A stretch of 64,000 bases of DNA, taken from the NCBI GenBank assembly GCA_033297075.1, contig MU858152.1, forward strand, positions 62,001-126,000, written 5' to 3'. The position numbers were made by a program, and so were the translations under genes. Below, piece after piece: positions 10,041-20,711 of this stretch (position 1 is its first letter; each line of letters starts with the position of its first letter). The DNA comes from Rhypophila decipiens. Lineage: Eukaryota; Ascomycota; Sordariomycetes; Sordariales; Naviculisporaceae. The notes below the pieces were generated by a model, which did no database searches, was not told the origin of the DNA, and saw only the letters and a program-made list of their open reading frames with translations.

Positions 10041-11477
10041 TTAGAAAGCAGGGTTGGCGTTGGTGAGGAGCTGCTCAAAGTAGGCCTGGAACCACTGGCC
10101 GGCCTCGGGGGCGGGCTTGAGGGCATCAGGCAGACCGCAGTTGTGGTCGTAGCGGGCGGCAGTGGTGTCGCTGGTGCCGTCGCACTCACCGCCGGGCTTG
10201 ATCCAGACGAAAGCGTCCTGGATGTCAAGACCAGTGTTGGCGGTAGGGCGCATACCGAAGCCGGTGCCGATGGCATTGCACCAGTGGCCCCACTCGAGCT
10301 GGCCAGTGGGCTGCTTGCCGGAACGGCCAGTGTCGGTGATGAAGTGGGCGGGGAAGCCGGCAGCGTTGAGAAGAGGGCTGAAGGCACGAACGTAGTGGAT
10401 CTCGTCGTAGTTGGGGTTGGGCGTCGTGTACGAAGGGGCGCTGGTCAGGTTCCAGCCGTTGTAGTTGGCAACGTTGGTGGCGAGACCGCGGACCTGCGAG
10501 GGGCGGCCGGCATCCTTGTAGAGCTGGGCAAAGAGGTCGGCGGCGGGCTGGATGTTGGCGGGCCATCCGAGCCAGCCAGCGTGGCCGGCATCGAGGTACA
10601 TGGCAACGTTGGGGAGGTTGAGCTGCTTGAGGGCGTAGATGGTCAGGTCCTTGTAGGTCGAGGCGGCACCCGCGCACTTGGCCACGTTCATGTTGGTCAC
10701 CATGTTGGCCAGCGAATCGGGCTCGATGACGAGGATGATGCGGAGGTCAGAGTAGGCGACGAGCTTGGTGCGGATCTTGTCGATGTAGCGCTTGTAGTTG
10801 GCCACGCCACCGTTGGCAATGGCGAATTCACCGTTGGAGGCGGCGGCGGCGCAGTCACGGTCCGGGAGATCGTAGACGACGAAGAGACCGGCATAGTTGC
10901 CACCGGCAGCGTTGGCAGCCCGGATGTCGTCCAGGGTGCCCTGCATGAGCGTGTCAATCGTAACCTCGCGGTCGAGCCACTGGAAGCTGGGAACCTTGGC
11001 AACCGAAGCCGCCTTGGAGGCCATGGCGGGCGACAGGCTGGGCATGGCCAGCGTGTGGATCTCGGACGAGTAGTACGTGTTGGCCCACATGTTGACGCCC
11101 GAGAAGGGGTTGCCGCTGAACGAGGCAGTCTTGGTGGCCCCGATGGGAGGGGGAGTGGTGGTGGTCGGGACCGTGATGGTGGGGCCAGCGTTGGTCGTGC
11201 GCGTGCTCGACGACGTGGTGGCGCGGCTGGTGGTGGTCACCTGCTGGGCTGTGGTGGTGGTGGTAGTGCCGGGAGCGGGAGCGGCTCCGGGCAAGCACTG
11301 GGAGTACCACTCGTTCTGGGCAACGCAGGTGCTGCCAGAAGCGCAGCACTTGGGGCCGTTGAATCCGTTACCGCCGCATTGCTGCCACTGGGAAGCGCAG
11401 TTCTGGCGCTCCTCGATGACGGGAGCAGCGAGGGCAGAAGCCGCCAAGGCAGCAGTGAGGAAGAGCCGGGCAGCCAT
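10041..11477 (-). CDS. cel6A: GH6 cellobiohydrolase II with N-terminal CBM1
   Basis: An intronless 478-aa secreted enzyme that cleaves cellobiose from non-reducing cellulose ends with inversion. Residues 1-18 are a signal peptide ([18 protein letters not shown]). Residues about 26-61 are a CBM1 with the C/W/Y pattern ([15 protein letters not shown], then the NEWYSQC end). Residues about 65-115 form a Thr/Pro-rich, probably O-glycosylated linker, and the GH6 domain follows. Catalytic positions seen by motif: Asp208 in YDLPDRDC (general acid, Trichoderma D175), Asp254 in VIEPDSL (D221) and Asp433 in KPGGECDG (D401), with Tyr202 also kept. The length equals the family norm and nothing is truncated. 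The track frame extends upstream to 11597, but the signal peptide fixes the start at 11477. It probably belongs to the lignocellulose regulon. Confidence 0.97.
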   Translation of the reverse strand: MAARLFLTAALAASALAAPVIEERQNCASQWQQCGGNGFNGPKCCASGSTCVAQNEWYSQCLPGAAPAPGTTTTTTAQQVTTTSRATTSSSTRTTNAGPTITVPTTTTPPPIGATKTASFSGNPFSGVNMWANTYYSSEIHTLAMPSLSPAMASKAASVAKVPSFQWLDREVTIDTLMQGTLDDIRAANAAGGNYAGLFVVYDLPDRDCAAAASNGEFAIANGGVANYKRYIDKIRTKLVAYSDLRIILVIEPDSLANMVTNMNVAKCAGAASTYKDLTIYALKQLNLPNVAMYLDAGHAGWLGWPANIQPAADLFAQLYKDAGRPSQVRGLATNVANYNGWNLTSAPSYTTPNPNYDEIHYVRAFSPLLNAAGFPAHFITDTGRSGKQPTGQLEWGHWCNAIGTGFGMRPTANTGLDIQDAFVWIKPGGECDGTSDTTAARYDHNCGLPDALKPAPEAGQWFQAYFEQLLTNANPAF

Positions 11478-12485
11478 TGCAAAAGTCAGCGAGGAAGATG
11501 AGGTGACTGACAGAGTAAAGACTGTGGTGCGGATGCTGAGCAAGAACGAGAACTTGAAAAAGAGCAGACATGGCGTCCTTATATGTTTTGTGTGCATCTA
11601 GAATTTCTAGATCGACCTCATCTCCGAGCCACCGCAGATCGGATCTTCGGGAAGAGAATCCCTTCGAGTCAAGACTGTGGGGATGCCACCATTTGCAGAT
11701 CAATGCATTCCGGTCCGACAAAACCAGCTGCCGCCTTGTGACGGGCACACGCGCGGGCGCCTCCTGTCCGAGTGCAAGCTGTCTCCCTAGACGCGCACGC
11801 AAGCGATCTCAGCGTGTGGCGAGACTGGGCTCGACTCTTGGGGAAGATCGTCCCGGTAGGGTCTTGGAGGGTGCCCAAAAGAAGCAGCCCCGGATTTGAC
11901 GGGGAGGCCATGTGACGGTCAAAGTGCGCAAACTCCGGACATGACATGTCTGCCCAGCCGTGGAGTGGAAACAAGGACGAGATGAAGGAGCTGTGAGCCG
12001 CGCTCCGGAAGGGTTGCACTGGATGGCAGCTTGTTTATTAGACACAGCCAAAACCAGGTTGAGCAACTGCGAACCAGGCAGTCGACGACTGTGCAATATA
12101 GCGGAACCCGGTACACGGAGACATTCTTAATTGGGATCGAGGTCGACTAATTCTCGGAGCCCACGTTCCTGAATATCCGTGAAGGGAACAGCGCGGCTCT
12201 TGATTGCGGGGCAGCCCAGGGCGACAGGGGCCTCGTTATGCTAGCGAGTGCCGAGGATTGGCGGAGAAGGACGCCATCTTTCCGGCACCGTTGCAACTGT
12301 GAGGAGTACAACCCCACGAACGGCTTGGGCCAGCTTCGCGAGCTGTTTGCATGACGAGTTCATTTGGTGGTAACGGGCATGCTAAAAGTGGCAGGAAATC
12401 GCTTGCTGAGCGCATTTCGGCCGTCTCGTCCCGCCCTTGCCCGTTGAGGGCAGCATCAACGTGCAAATTTCCACTGTCTCCAGTC
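11478..12485. other. Intergenic, GH6 promoter region
   Basis: About 1 kb upstream of the GH6 ATG. It contains the TATA-like element at 11577 and three SYGGRG-type hexamers matching the CreA/CRE1 carbon-repressor consensus (minus strand at 11888-11893, 11933-11938 and 12003-12008). That number is close to chance expectation. No gene is supported; the open frames here are incidental. Confidence 0.5.
11577..11585 (-). promoter_or_regulatory. TATA-like element of the GH6 gene
   Basis: On the minus strand this reads CATATAAGG, about 100 nt upstream of the GH6 ATG. That is a suitable distance for a core promoter TATA box in a highly inducible fungal cellulase gene. Confidence 0.5.
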
Positions 12486-13988
12486 TTATTGCTCGGCAGA
12501 GTCAAACACCGCATCGAGCCGGCCATCCAGAACCTTCTCAACCGTTGCCTTGACCGCCACCGCAAACCTTTCATCATGAAATAATATCCCAAGTTCTTGG
12601 CTTGTATACCAGCTTGCGCGGTCCATGTTTCCCGACCCGAGGAGAGTATATTCGCCATCGACAATCGTTAATTTGAGGTGCGAATGCACAGGCTCTTCCT
12701 CATTTGTTCCCGCCACCGGCAAAGAGCCGCCCCGGTGATCTCCAGCCCCTGCCACACGGCGTTGCCGGAAGTACGAGATATGCAGCTGTCCAAGATTTCG
12801 TCCGCCTGCCTCCACGTCGTCGTCATGGAGAGCAAACTTCTCAGCAAGTTTCTTATATCGGCGCTGAAGTGATCGGATGCACCAAGACGTGGTGGTGCCG
12901 GCCGTGACAAGCTGCTCCAACAACATCATGTTGCGACTGGTGACGATGCTAACATCAACTCCTCTTTGTAGAGCATCGAGGAGGGCATTGATAACCGGCA
13001 GGCAGGTAAGATTGGGTGTTTGAATGTAAATAGTCTCCCGAGATCGGTCAAAGAGTTCCAGCAGAGCAATGTTGAGGGGCGTTGGCGGCGGCGTTGGAGG
13101 TCTCTGCCAGGGAAAGGGGCGAAATCGAGGATTGCGGTGGTATTGCGAGGGCAAAACCAGAGTTGGCAACTGTTCAATCCCTGCTGGAATTACAGCAGCG
13201 AGGTGAGCACTGCTAGTTACGAGAGAGAGCCCGGCCTCTCGAAGATCAAGCCCACCGCATTCAGAAGTGCCTTGCAAGTTGAGAGACTCTTTGGTGTCAA
13301 GATCTCGGTCCCATGTTTGCGAGTAAAACGACATCAGCTGTTGGACAGCATCGCCGCTGACCTCGACACAGCCTTCCAGCCAGGCCTCCCAGCTGACGTT
13401 ACAGCTAGGGACAAAGGCACGTTGCCTATCTATGATGACAAACTTTGGGTGCATCACACTGAAGGGTAGAAAGAACAAGCTCTTGACCTGAAGGTCAATA
13501 TTGCCCGCCTTGAGCAGGTCTGGACTTGGGAGCCCAAAGTCTTTTTGCCATGTTGATGGCGGGTAGACATAACCGTCCCTGGTCTGGGGGTGCAGCAGCT
13601 TCTGGAAGAGGGAGCGTGAAGAGAGACAGATGCGGATCTTCAGGACAGGAAGGCCAGTGAAGCTATGACGATGGGCTGCAAGTTTAAAGAGGGTATCGTG
13701 AAGCGCCGAAAGTGATTTGGATGGCGCCCAAAAGCAGGTGACAAAGATGAGTTCCGACTTGGCCGAGGTGATTGCCGGTATTATTGTGTCGGTGAAAATG
13801 GAAGCCCCGGTGCCCAGCTGGAAACTGTGAGGCGTGCTGGAGGTCAAGACGACGTCTTGATGCCCATTGTTGGACGTTGATGCATTGTTGTGGTTATAAT
13901 GACTGCTCTGACCGCTCTTGGCAGTCGGTTGATTCGAATCTCGGAGACGCCTCAAAAAGTCGTGAACGAAGCTGGAAGACGTGTTCAT
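12486..13988 (-). CDS. Phospholipase D-like protein with two HKD motifs
   Basis: An intronless 500-aa frame. Two HxKx4D motifs are intact: His180-Lys182-Asp187 (MHPKFVIIDRQRAFVPSCN) and a second near residue 437 (HLKLTIVDGEYTLLGSGNMD). Paired HKD motifs form one active site in PLD-superfamily enzymes, which hydrolyse or transfer phosphodiesters (phospholipases, cardiolipin synthases, nucleases). The start (MNTSSSFVHDFLRRL) shows no signal peptide. No PX/PH domains are present, so this is the compact PLDc_2 type common in fungi rather than a Spo14-type PLD. The substrate is unknown. Its promoter faces the MFS transporter across about 1.26 kb that contains a dense GATA-motif cluster. Confidence 0.9.
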   Translation of the reverse strand: MNTSSSFVHDFLRRLRDSNQPTAKSGQSSHYNHNNASTSNNGHQDVVLTSSTPHSFQLGTGASIFTDTIIPAITSAKSELIFVTCFWAPSKSLSALHDTLFKLAAHRHSFTGLPVLKIRICLSSRSLFQKLLHPQTRDGYVYPPSTWQKDFGLPSPDLLKAGNIDLQVKSLFFLPFSVMHPKFVIIDRQRAFVPSCNVSWEAWLEGCVEVSGDAVQQLMSFYSQTWDRDLDTKESLNLQGTSECGGLDLREAGLSLVTSSAHLAAVIPAGIEQLPTLVLPSQYHRNPRFRPFPWQRPPTPPPTPLNIALLELFDRSRETIYIQTPNLTCLPVINALLDALQRGVDVSIVTSRNMMLLEQLVTAGTTTSWCIRSLQRRYKKLAEKFALHDDDVEAGGRNLGQLHISYFRQRRVAGAGDHRGGSLPVAGTNEEEPVHSHLKLTIVDGEYTLLGSGNMDRASWYTSQELGILFHDERFAVAVKATVEKVLDGRLDAVFDSAEQ

Positions 13989-14238
13989 AGTGCCATGTAA
14001 CTGCAGAGTACCGCAGCACTATGCGGGAGCACTAGAAACTTCTGGTCCGGTAGTTGGGATGCGGGAAGGGAATTGCGATGAACTTTCGCTTCGTCTGCGA
14101 TTGATGAAATGAGATGAGATGAAGCTTGGAAGATTGGCTTCTTGGTTGTGACGTCGTTTCCAGAGGCTTGGCAAGCCCTGCTGTCCGACAGTTGTCCGGC
14201 ATCTGGCATGCCGTCGAAATCTTGGCAATGCAATATCG

Positions 14239-14269
14239 TTATCTTATCTGATGCAACCCTTATCGATAA
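14239..14269. promoter_or_regulatory. Cluster of four GATA-factor sites (HGATAR)
   Basis: Four matches to HGATAR lie within 31 bp: TTATCT at 14239 and 14244 (AGATAA on the minus strand), then TTATCG at 14260 and CGATAA at 14264. The last two form the 12-bp palindrome CTTATCGATAAG at 14259-14270. Fungal GATA factors (AreA/Nit2 for nitrogen, WC for light, SreA for iron) often use paired sites. The cluster is about 250 bp from the PLD-like start and about 1 kb from the MFS start. Confidence 0.55.
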
Positions 14270-14742
14270 GCAAAGATACATCGGGAACTGAGCTCATCGA
14301 CAGCATCTTAATAACCTGAGATATCTTCTCGTTTTCACTCACCCAGGCCTTTCAGCAATTCTTCGACGTTATTGAATCTCGGTCGTCTTATTTAAATCAT
14401 TTTACTGAAAAAGAATGATTCTATTCATTCGTCCATCTTTGACTTGGCCCATTCTACAACACAGAGTATGCTCCTTTTCGGTTCATATCGACCCCCACGT
14501 TTCCCCTCATCGCACGTGTGCTTATGAAGTTATGAGAACCCAAAAGCTACTTTGACTGCTTCGCACTTTGCCTTTTTCCTACAGCTCCTTTTTTCATATC
14601 CCAGCTTCAAGACACTTATACATTAATTTATAGTGAATTACATAAACACCCCTGAGACCCCCAAAATCTCAAATGTACCGCTGTCAACAAAGGAAACCCC
14701 CATGATTCGTCCCGCAGCGCCCATGACGTTCGCCCCTGCAAC

Positions 14743-15129
14743 ATGCGGCTCAGCGTCAGCCCTCACCCAATGACAACATCCAGACCGTCATCACGCAATT
14801 CTGGCGGCGATGTGATGATTGCCCAGCTCCTACAACAATGCAGAATTTGGGAATGGTCTTTGGCCGAACTGATAGACAAGCACGACAAAGATGGTGATTT
14901 TGCTCCGGCCGATTGGATCGCTCGACCTGGGCTGCCGCGGATCAAGAAACCCTGGATGGACGATTGGCGGGTTGCAGTCCTTATACGGCTTTACGAACAA
15001 AGTAAGCGGAAGGGGTCGTAAGAACATAAATACTCGACGTAGGACTGCGTCGACATTGCAGATTGGTCCCTGATTGTACTACACCTTGCTGCTTTCTGGT
15101 CGTCCATGTCTGTCTCGGATCTTTACTGA
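14743..15129 (+). CDS. Possible small two-exon gene, unknown product
   Basis: The ATG at 14743 opens a frame of 92 codons. Splicing 15002-15061 (donor A|GTAAGC, acceptor TTGCAG) would give a 108-aa product ending at 15129 with a hydrophobic tail. The composition is protein-like (several Trp, acidic and basic residues mixed), but no family is recognised. It lies only 120 bp before the MFS start codon, so it could equally be 5' leader sequence of that gene or chance. Low confidence. Confidence 0.25.
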
Positions 15130-15252
15130 GGCAAAAGCGATATCAGAAGTGGTGAACTTTGGCGTCAGTCTTGTCCTGAGATTGATCTCGTTGCCCAGAC
15201 CGCCACCATCTCGTGTCAACGGCACTTGTCAGCCACCCAAGCACACCAAGCA

Positions 15253-16938
15253 ATGGCCGAGCCCTTGGCAAAACAGCCACAGGCTCAAGAGCCATCCTCG
15301 TTCCCAGAGGACAAGAAGGACACTGTTCCTTCAGCATCTTCAGACACAGATGATGTCGAAACGTCGGGGCCCATCAACGAGAAGGCCCTCTTGCGTAAGA
15401 TCGACTGGCATCTCCTCCCTGCTGTGGGCATCCTCTATCTGCTCTCCTTCTTGGACAGGAGCAATGTCGGCAACGCCAGAGTTGAAGGCCTGGCGGATGA
15501 TTTGGGCATGACAGGGAATCAGTACCTGACAGGCTTGACTTTGTACTTTGTTGGTTATGTTATCTTTGAGGTGAGCCCAAACCATTGCTATCCTTTGATC
15601 AAAGCCGTGTGCTAACATTGCTGTTCACATCGAAAAGGTACCATGCAACATCATCCTCAAACGGACCACCCCTAGGTTCTGGCTGCCGACCCTGACCATC
15701 CTGTGGGGCATCGTGGCCACGCTCATGGGCGTCGTCCACAACCTGGCAGGCTTCTTTGCCGCTCGTTTCTTCCTTGGTGTGACCGAGTCTGGCCTGTTCC
15801 CCGGCGTGGTCTACTACTTTTCCATGTGGTACAAGAGGCGGGAGCGACAATACCGCATTTCGCTCTTCTTTGGCGCCGCTGCTCTAGCCGGATCCTTTGG
15901 CGGCATTCTAGCCTTTGTAAGTCACTTCCAAACATGCCACCATCAACATCCTCAGTCCTCATACTAACATGTTGATTCCAGGGAATCGGCCACATGAAAG
16001 GCATCGTCTGGGAAAACGGCTGGCACTGGATCTTTATCCTCGTAAGCCTCTCTTCACCCCCTTTCCTCCTCTCCAGCCCACTAACAACCCCCCAGGAAGG
16101 TCTAGCAACGATAGTAGTGGCAGTAGCAGCCTACTTCTTTATCCACAACTACCCCTCGACAGCCTCATTCATCACTCCCTCCGAGCGAACCTTTATCCTC
16201 TCCCGCCTCTCCTCAGACAGCGATGCAACCCACAACGAACCCTTCACCTGGGCCAACGTGCGCCTCGCCCTCCTCGACCCGAAATGCTGGCTGTACGGCC
16301 TCTCCTTCCACACAATGTCCCTCCCGCTTTACACATTCTCCCTCTTCCTCCCGACCATCATCAAAGACCTAGGCTACACCGCCGCCATCGCCCAGCTCCT
16401 CACCATCCCTCCTTACGCATTTGCCTTCATCACCACCCTCACAATCGCGGTCTATTCTGAGCGTCTACACAAACGCGCCCTGTTCATCATCGCATCCGCC
16501 TCATTCGCCATCATAGGCTACATAATTCTTCTCTCCAACAAAGACCCCAAAGCAAAGCCCGGCATCTCTTACCTAGGCACATTCTTCGCCGCGGGCGGTA
16601 TCTATCCCGCCACGGCGCTAGCCCTCTCCTGGCCGGCAATCAACGTCTCGGGACAGACCAAACGCGCAGTAGCAAACGCGATGCAGATATCCATCGGAAA
16701 TTGTGGTGCTGTCTTGGGAACACAGCTTTACAGAGCCAACGACGGGCCGAGATATATTGTTGGTCATAGTTTTGCGCTGGGATATCTGGCCGGAAATATT
16801 GCTGTCTCGAGCTTGTTGTATTACATTCTAAGCAAGGAGAATAAGAGGCGGGATGGGATCACGGCCGAGGTGCAGGACATTGGTGATTTGACGGACTGGA
16901 AGGGGGATGAAGATTCACGGTGGCGGTTCCAGTACTAG
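15253..16938 (+). CDS. MFS transporter, Dal5/TNA1 (anion:cation symporter) family
   Basis: Four exons: 15253-15570, 15638-15916, 15982-16041, 16096-16938, giving 499 aa. All introns are GT...AG with CTAAC-like branch sites. The start of the core, KIDWHLLPAVGILYLLSFLD followed by RSNVGNARVEG, is the signature of the Dal5 family (allantoate, nicotinate, pantothenate and related organic anions). RFFLGVTESGLFPGVVYYFS is the conserved TM4 segment. About 12 membrane helices fit the length. The ATG at 15253 is the first in frame. Intron 3 (16042-16095) is 54 nt and free of stops, so retention would insert 18 residues without a frameshift. The substrate cannot be read from the sequence; nitrogen-source control through the upstream GATA cluster is an inference. 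Confidence 0.92.
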
Positions 16939-17224
16939 CTGGCTTCCTCGCGATGGTGAAAGATGGCGAGGAGATATGCCACCGAGGGGCTGGAAGCTGT
17001 GGACAGTACTTTCTTGCATGTTAATCTCTTGATAGATGTTTGAGAATATGTAACTGGGTACGAAGTACTTGTACTGCTAGTACTCTCCAAAATATATATG
17101 ACTATGCCATGGTCATAACTGTCGAGTATCAACGAGGACGGTATATATTAACAACTATGATGAACACCTTCAGCGAGCAAGATATGAGAGTTAAATATCC
17201 GCAACAGTCGAGAACCTATACAGG

Positions 17225-18598
17225 TCAGAACACCGCGATTATTGTCACAAGGATCACAACCAGCGCGTCGGCTAGTCTGACTCCTTTCCAAACTTCCCAC
17301 CCCGTTGGTCTGCGATGTCGCCTAACCACTACCTGTTCTCCCGATGATTCGTCACTGTTAATGATTGGAGCGCCAGGACGCACATTGTTCCGCCACTCGA
17401 AAACGTGGTCCAGGCCTGGAGGGTCCTCGTCGCCATAGCCCCCGTCATCTCCTCGTGATTCCCGAGCAACGTCGCTCCATATCACGCGCCGACCCTCCTT
17501 TTGGCGTGGTCGTGCTCGCGGTGGTGGAGTTTGTGCTTGCCGTATCGACTCTTCCTCGAAATCGACTGGAGGCGGAACCGGCGGAACGAAAAACTCAGGG
17601 CGATACCGCGGGGTGTCCAGGTCCTTTCTTTGATTACTGGGTGGGGAGCCCTTTGCTGTAAAGCTGGAGGAGATAGTTAGTACAACCGTCTTGAAATACA
17701 AGTCAAGCGCCTGGGGTTAAGGTGTCTGCTCACAACTGAACCCCCGACCCTCGTCTAGGTCCTACTTTGTGCTGCCGAGCTCGAGACCTAGTAGATCTTG
17801 CACGCTCTTTCTCATCTTGCCAGGGCCCTGAATCTGTGGAGTCCCGACCTGAATCATCATTCGCCTCCAAGACCACATGACTTTTGACATCACGCGTTTC
17901 GGATCTACCTTTGTATATCGGAGGCGGGCGAGTAGGCCGAGATTCCACTTCGGTACCGTACAAAGAGGCTCCGGCGGATCGGACTACGACACTACACCCA
18001 TCGCAACGCACCTCCCCAATTTGCTTCTCGTTGTAGGCTACCCAACGACCGCATCTGATGTTAGGGCAGACAAGCCGAGTCATTTGCTTCTTGTAAGTTT
18101 TGATCAAGGCCTTTCGAAATTCTGTATCAAACAGAGGTTCGATAAGGTACACTGGAAGCTCCCACCCACAGCAGCGCGGAGGCATGAGCGTAGGATTATC
18201 CAGTGCGCTCCTGAAAGTCTCCCCAAGACAGGCCCAGCACCATCGATGGAGGCAGCGAAGTATTGCGCTGTTACCGTCTGGTACGTTTTCACTCAAGCAC
18301 ACGCGACAAAGACTCCTATCAAGATGATGTTAGACTGGGCATTCCGTAAAAGCAAATATGAAATATCATACCGTTGCTCGTCCTGGCTGGAACCGGAGAG
18401 ACACGGACTTGGGTTTTTGACTTCCCCTGTACCTTGCCTTGTATCTGAATCCTCACGACGAGGATCTGAGCCTGCTGCCAATAACAAATTAGAGGCTAAT
18501 ACACGCTGTAATGGACGACGTGCTTTGACATCAGGGATGTCATGAATCGCTTCGATCAAGGCATCGTAAGCCGATGATATCGTGGGGTGGCGACGCAT
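17225..18598 (-). CDS. Tail-anchored RING/IBR-like protein
   Basis: Three exons read on the minus strand: 18598-18372, 18315-17734, 17663-17225; 415 aa. The first splice joins Q-D-E-Q-R to S-L-C-R-V-C, creating the first RING pair Cys79/Cys82. Then come CLHRWCWACLGETF and PPRCC, the RING1 pattern of fungal RBR ubiquitin ligases. A partial IBR-like CPNIRCGRW...CDGC follows, but no full IBR or RING2 with its catalytic Cys is seen. The rest is disordered and Arg/Pro-rich, ending in one hydrophobic helix (LADALVVILVTIIAVF), suggesting a tail anchor in ER or mitochondrial membrane. The chosen ATG is 100 nt after the stop of the kinase gene, and the frame stays open upstream to that stop, so a longer or fused product is possible. 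Confidence 0.7.
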
Positions 18599-18697
18599 GA
18601 GTCCTTCGAAAGTTTCGTCAGCGCTGATGCCTTCTGAAATTGATGGTTTAAGATGATCTATTGTCGCTTCGACCGGATTGGCTATGAAGGGCGTCTG

Positions 18698-20169
18698 TTA
18701 TATCACATCATTGGTGAGGTTGGAGGCAGGAGAAAGCGGTTCTCGATCCCTTGGCGATGGAGTTCTTGATTCACCAGGCGGCTCAGGGTTGCCTTCAGGG
18801 GCAGGAGCTGAGGCCTCTGTGAGTAAAACGGGCGAATCCTCGGGTAAGGCATTGATTGGGTCAACATCGGGCTCCGTCGGGCAATTCTCAATATATGGCG
18901 ACTTATAATTAGAATGTACAGGCGTTGCCGTTGCTCCTTGGGTCGAGATGCGAAGTTCAGTCACGGTGTGGTCTGTGGTCCAGCAGCCGGAAGCTGATGT
19001 GATGGTGGCATTGCTGTACTGCACTTTATGAACTGCACCATTTGCAATTGTCCTGTATAGGGTGTACATCAGTGACTTTAAAGCGTCAATTGGTGTACGG
19101 GAAACTCACAGATCCTCCGGAGCATCTAAATGCATCGTCATCCAAGGGTGCTGTGCTGCTCCAGCAGCGGTGAGTCGGTCCTTGGGACTCTCAGCCATCA
19201 ATTTGGAAACAAAGTCTTGCCCATTCTCTGAAACGCCCCGTTTCTGTAGATCAGTCATCGGAAAACTGGCTTGCCCGCTGATGTACTTGAACACCTCGGA
19301 TAGCCCTTGAAATGGTGGGTTGCCGGTAAGGATCTTGTGGACCACAGCCCCGAGTGACCACATGTCGACGGCCGATGTATATGAACCCAAGTTGGCACCG
19401 GATCCAAGCCCGAAGATCTCGGGCGCTGCGAATCCAAATGTCCCTCGCTGCAAGGTGCGCAAAGATGTGACGTCGTCCAGCCGCCGTTTCGAGATTCCAA
19501 AGTCGGCAATCTTTACGAACCACGGACGCCTTGATACAACCCATGATGTTCCCCGGCTTCAAGTCTCGGTGTACAAAGTCGTTCTCGTGCATAATATGGA
19601 GTCCCTCGATAATCTGGGCTGTGATATCTCTTGCGTCGAATTCGTGGAGCGGGTGTGCCAGGTGGCTTTGGAGGTCTCCCAGCTCGAGATATTCCATGGT
19701 TATGAACACACTGTTGGGAGTCTCGAACCAACCGTCGGAGCGCACAAAGCAATGCGAGTACTAGGAGTCGAGACAGGGGAATCAGTCCATGCGAACACAT
19801 CGCAGAAAGCCAGATAAACGGGACAACATAGAGAAGGGCGATAGTTACCCTGGGATTGGAGAACTTGACAATGGCCTCCAGTTCACGGTTATAATCCAAC
19901 TCTTCACCAGCCATGACACGCTTTTTGATTTCTTTGACTGCTCTAACTGTATCCTTTCTCTCGCCCTCCTCGCATCTCTCACGATGGACTGTGCCGAAAG
20001 CACCCTGGCCCAAATATGCGTCGCGCACCCATTTCTCCTCTTTCCTAACCTGACGTTCCTTCGCCGAGCTGCCCGGGGTGTAGAATACATGTTTGGTCGA
20101 TGTCTCGAGGACTTCGGTCTCGATCTTGGAACCGCGGACGAGGTCGGATGTCAGGCGTGACGGCGCCAT
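18698..20169 (-). pseudogene. Protein kinase gene with a 1-nt frameshift in the catalytic domain
   Basis: Exons on the minus strand: 20169-19849, 19760-19110, 19052-18698. The N-lobe shows LGQGAFGTVHRE (residues 53-64) and the ATP-binding Lys79 in RAVKEIKK. Exon 2 carries the catalytic loop HRDLKPGN (Asp173). Directly after NIM the frame breaks: one extra base in a run of three C at 19540-19542 must be skipped for the next segment to read on into KIADFGISKRR, the APE-type FAAPEIFG and the rest of the C-lobe. Total exon length is 1327 nt, one more than a multiple of three; the intact version would be 441 aa. As written the product ends soon after the break. This is either a pseudogene, a strain-specific mutation or a sequencing error. 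The C-terminal 115 residues are Pro/Ser-rich with no known domain. Confidence 0.75.
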
Positions 20170-20711
20170 TGTTCATGGGAATCCAAAAGTGGTGGTCATT
20201 CGATCGCTGATGCGGGGTCGGCGGCGACCTCCGGCCATCGCAGGACTAGTTGTAACTTTTGGGCCGAGCAGGGGACATATGATGATTGTAACGAGGTCGC
20301 AAGGAAGAAAGACTGTCAGTAACAACCTTGTGTTGGTGTTTAAAAGATGAGATGTCTAAAACGCCGGCAAGACGAGAAAACGGCACAGGAAGCATCGGGG
20401 TCATTGAGAGAGTTTAGCTTGGATGGTGAAAGACAAGGAGGCCTCAAGACAAGATGGGAAAGAGGCAGACTGGAGAGTGCATGTGCATGACTTCCCAAAA
20501 CGGAGGCCCCGCATTGGGGGCCATTCAAGACGCAGCTTCCAGTTCTCTCACGTTCTACAGACCCGTGATACTCGTATACAGGGTCTCGAAATTGCAGCAA
20601 GTTTTTGATTAATGTGCACATGGACCTATATGCCCATCCCAACCTTCAAAGATCTGTTCTAGATCCCTATCTTCAAATACGACGCTGAATACCCCATCAT
20701 ATCCTCCGTGC
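20170..20711. other. Intergenic between kinase and O-methyltransferase genes
   Basis: Promoter side of the kinase gene and 3' side of the O-methyltransferase gene. No coding segment or repeat is seen. Confidence 0.5.

Larger units (their letters stand above)
13989..15252. other. Divergent promoter region of PLD-like and MFS genes
   Basis: Apart from the GATA cluster at 14239 and the tentative small gene at 14743, I see nothing coding. AT-rich stretches (14380-14420, 14600-14650) fit a shared regulatory region. Confidence 0.5.

Noticed and set aside
9975..11501. 508-codon plus-strand open frame over the GH6 gene
   Set aside because: Antisense shadow created by C/G-ending codons; the GH6 enzyme on the other strand has a signal peptide, CBM1 and all catalytic residues.
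11888..12008. Three CreA-type SYGGRG hexamers in the GH6 promoter
   Set aside because: About the number expected by chance for this degenerate motif in 1 kb. Carbon repression is likely from knowledge of cellulases, but these sites do not prove it.
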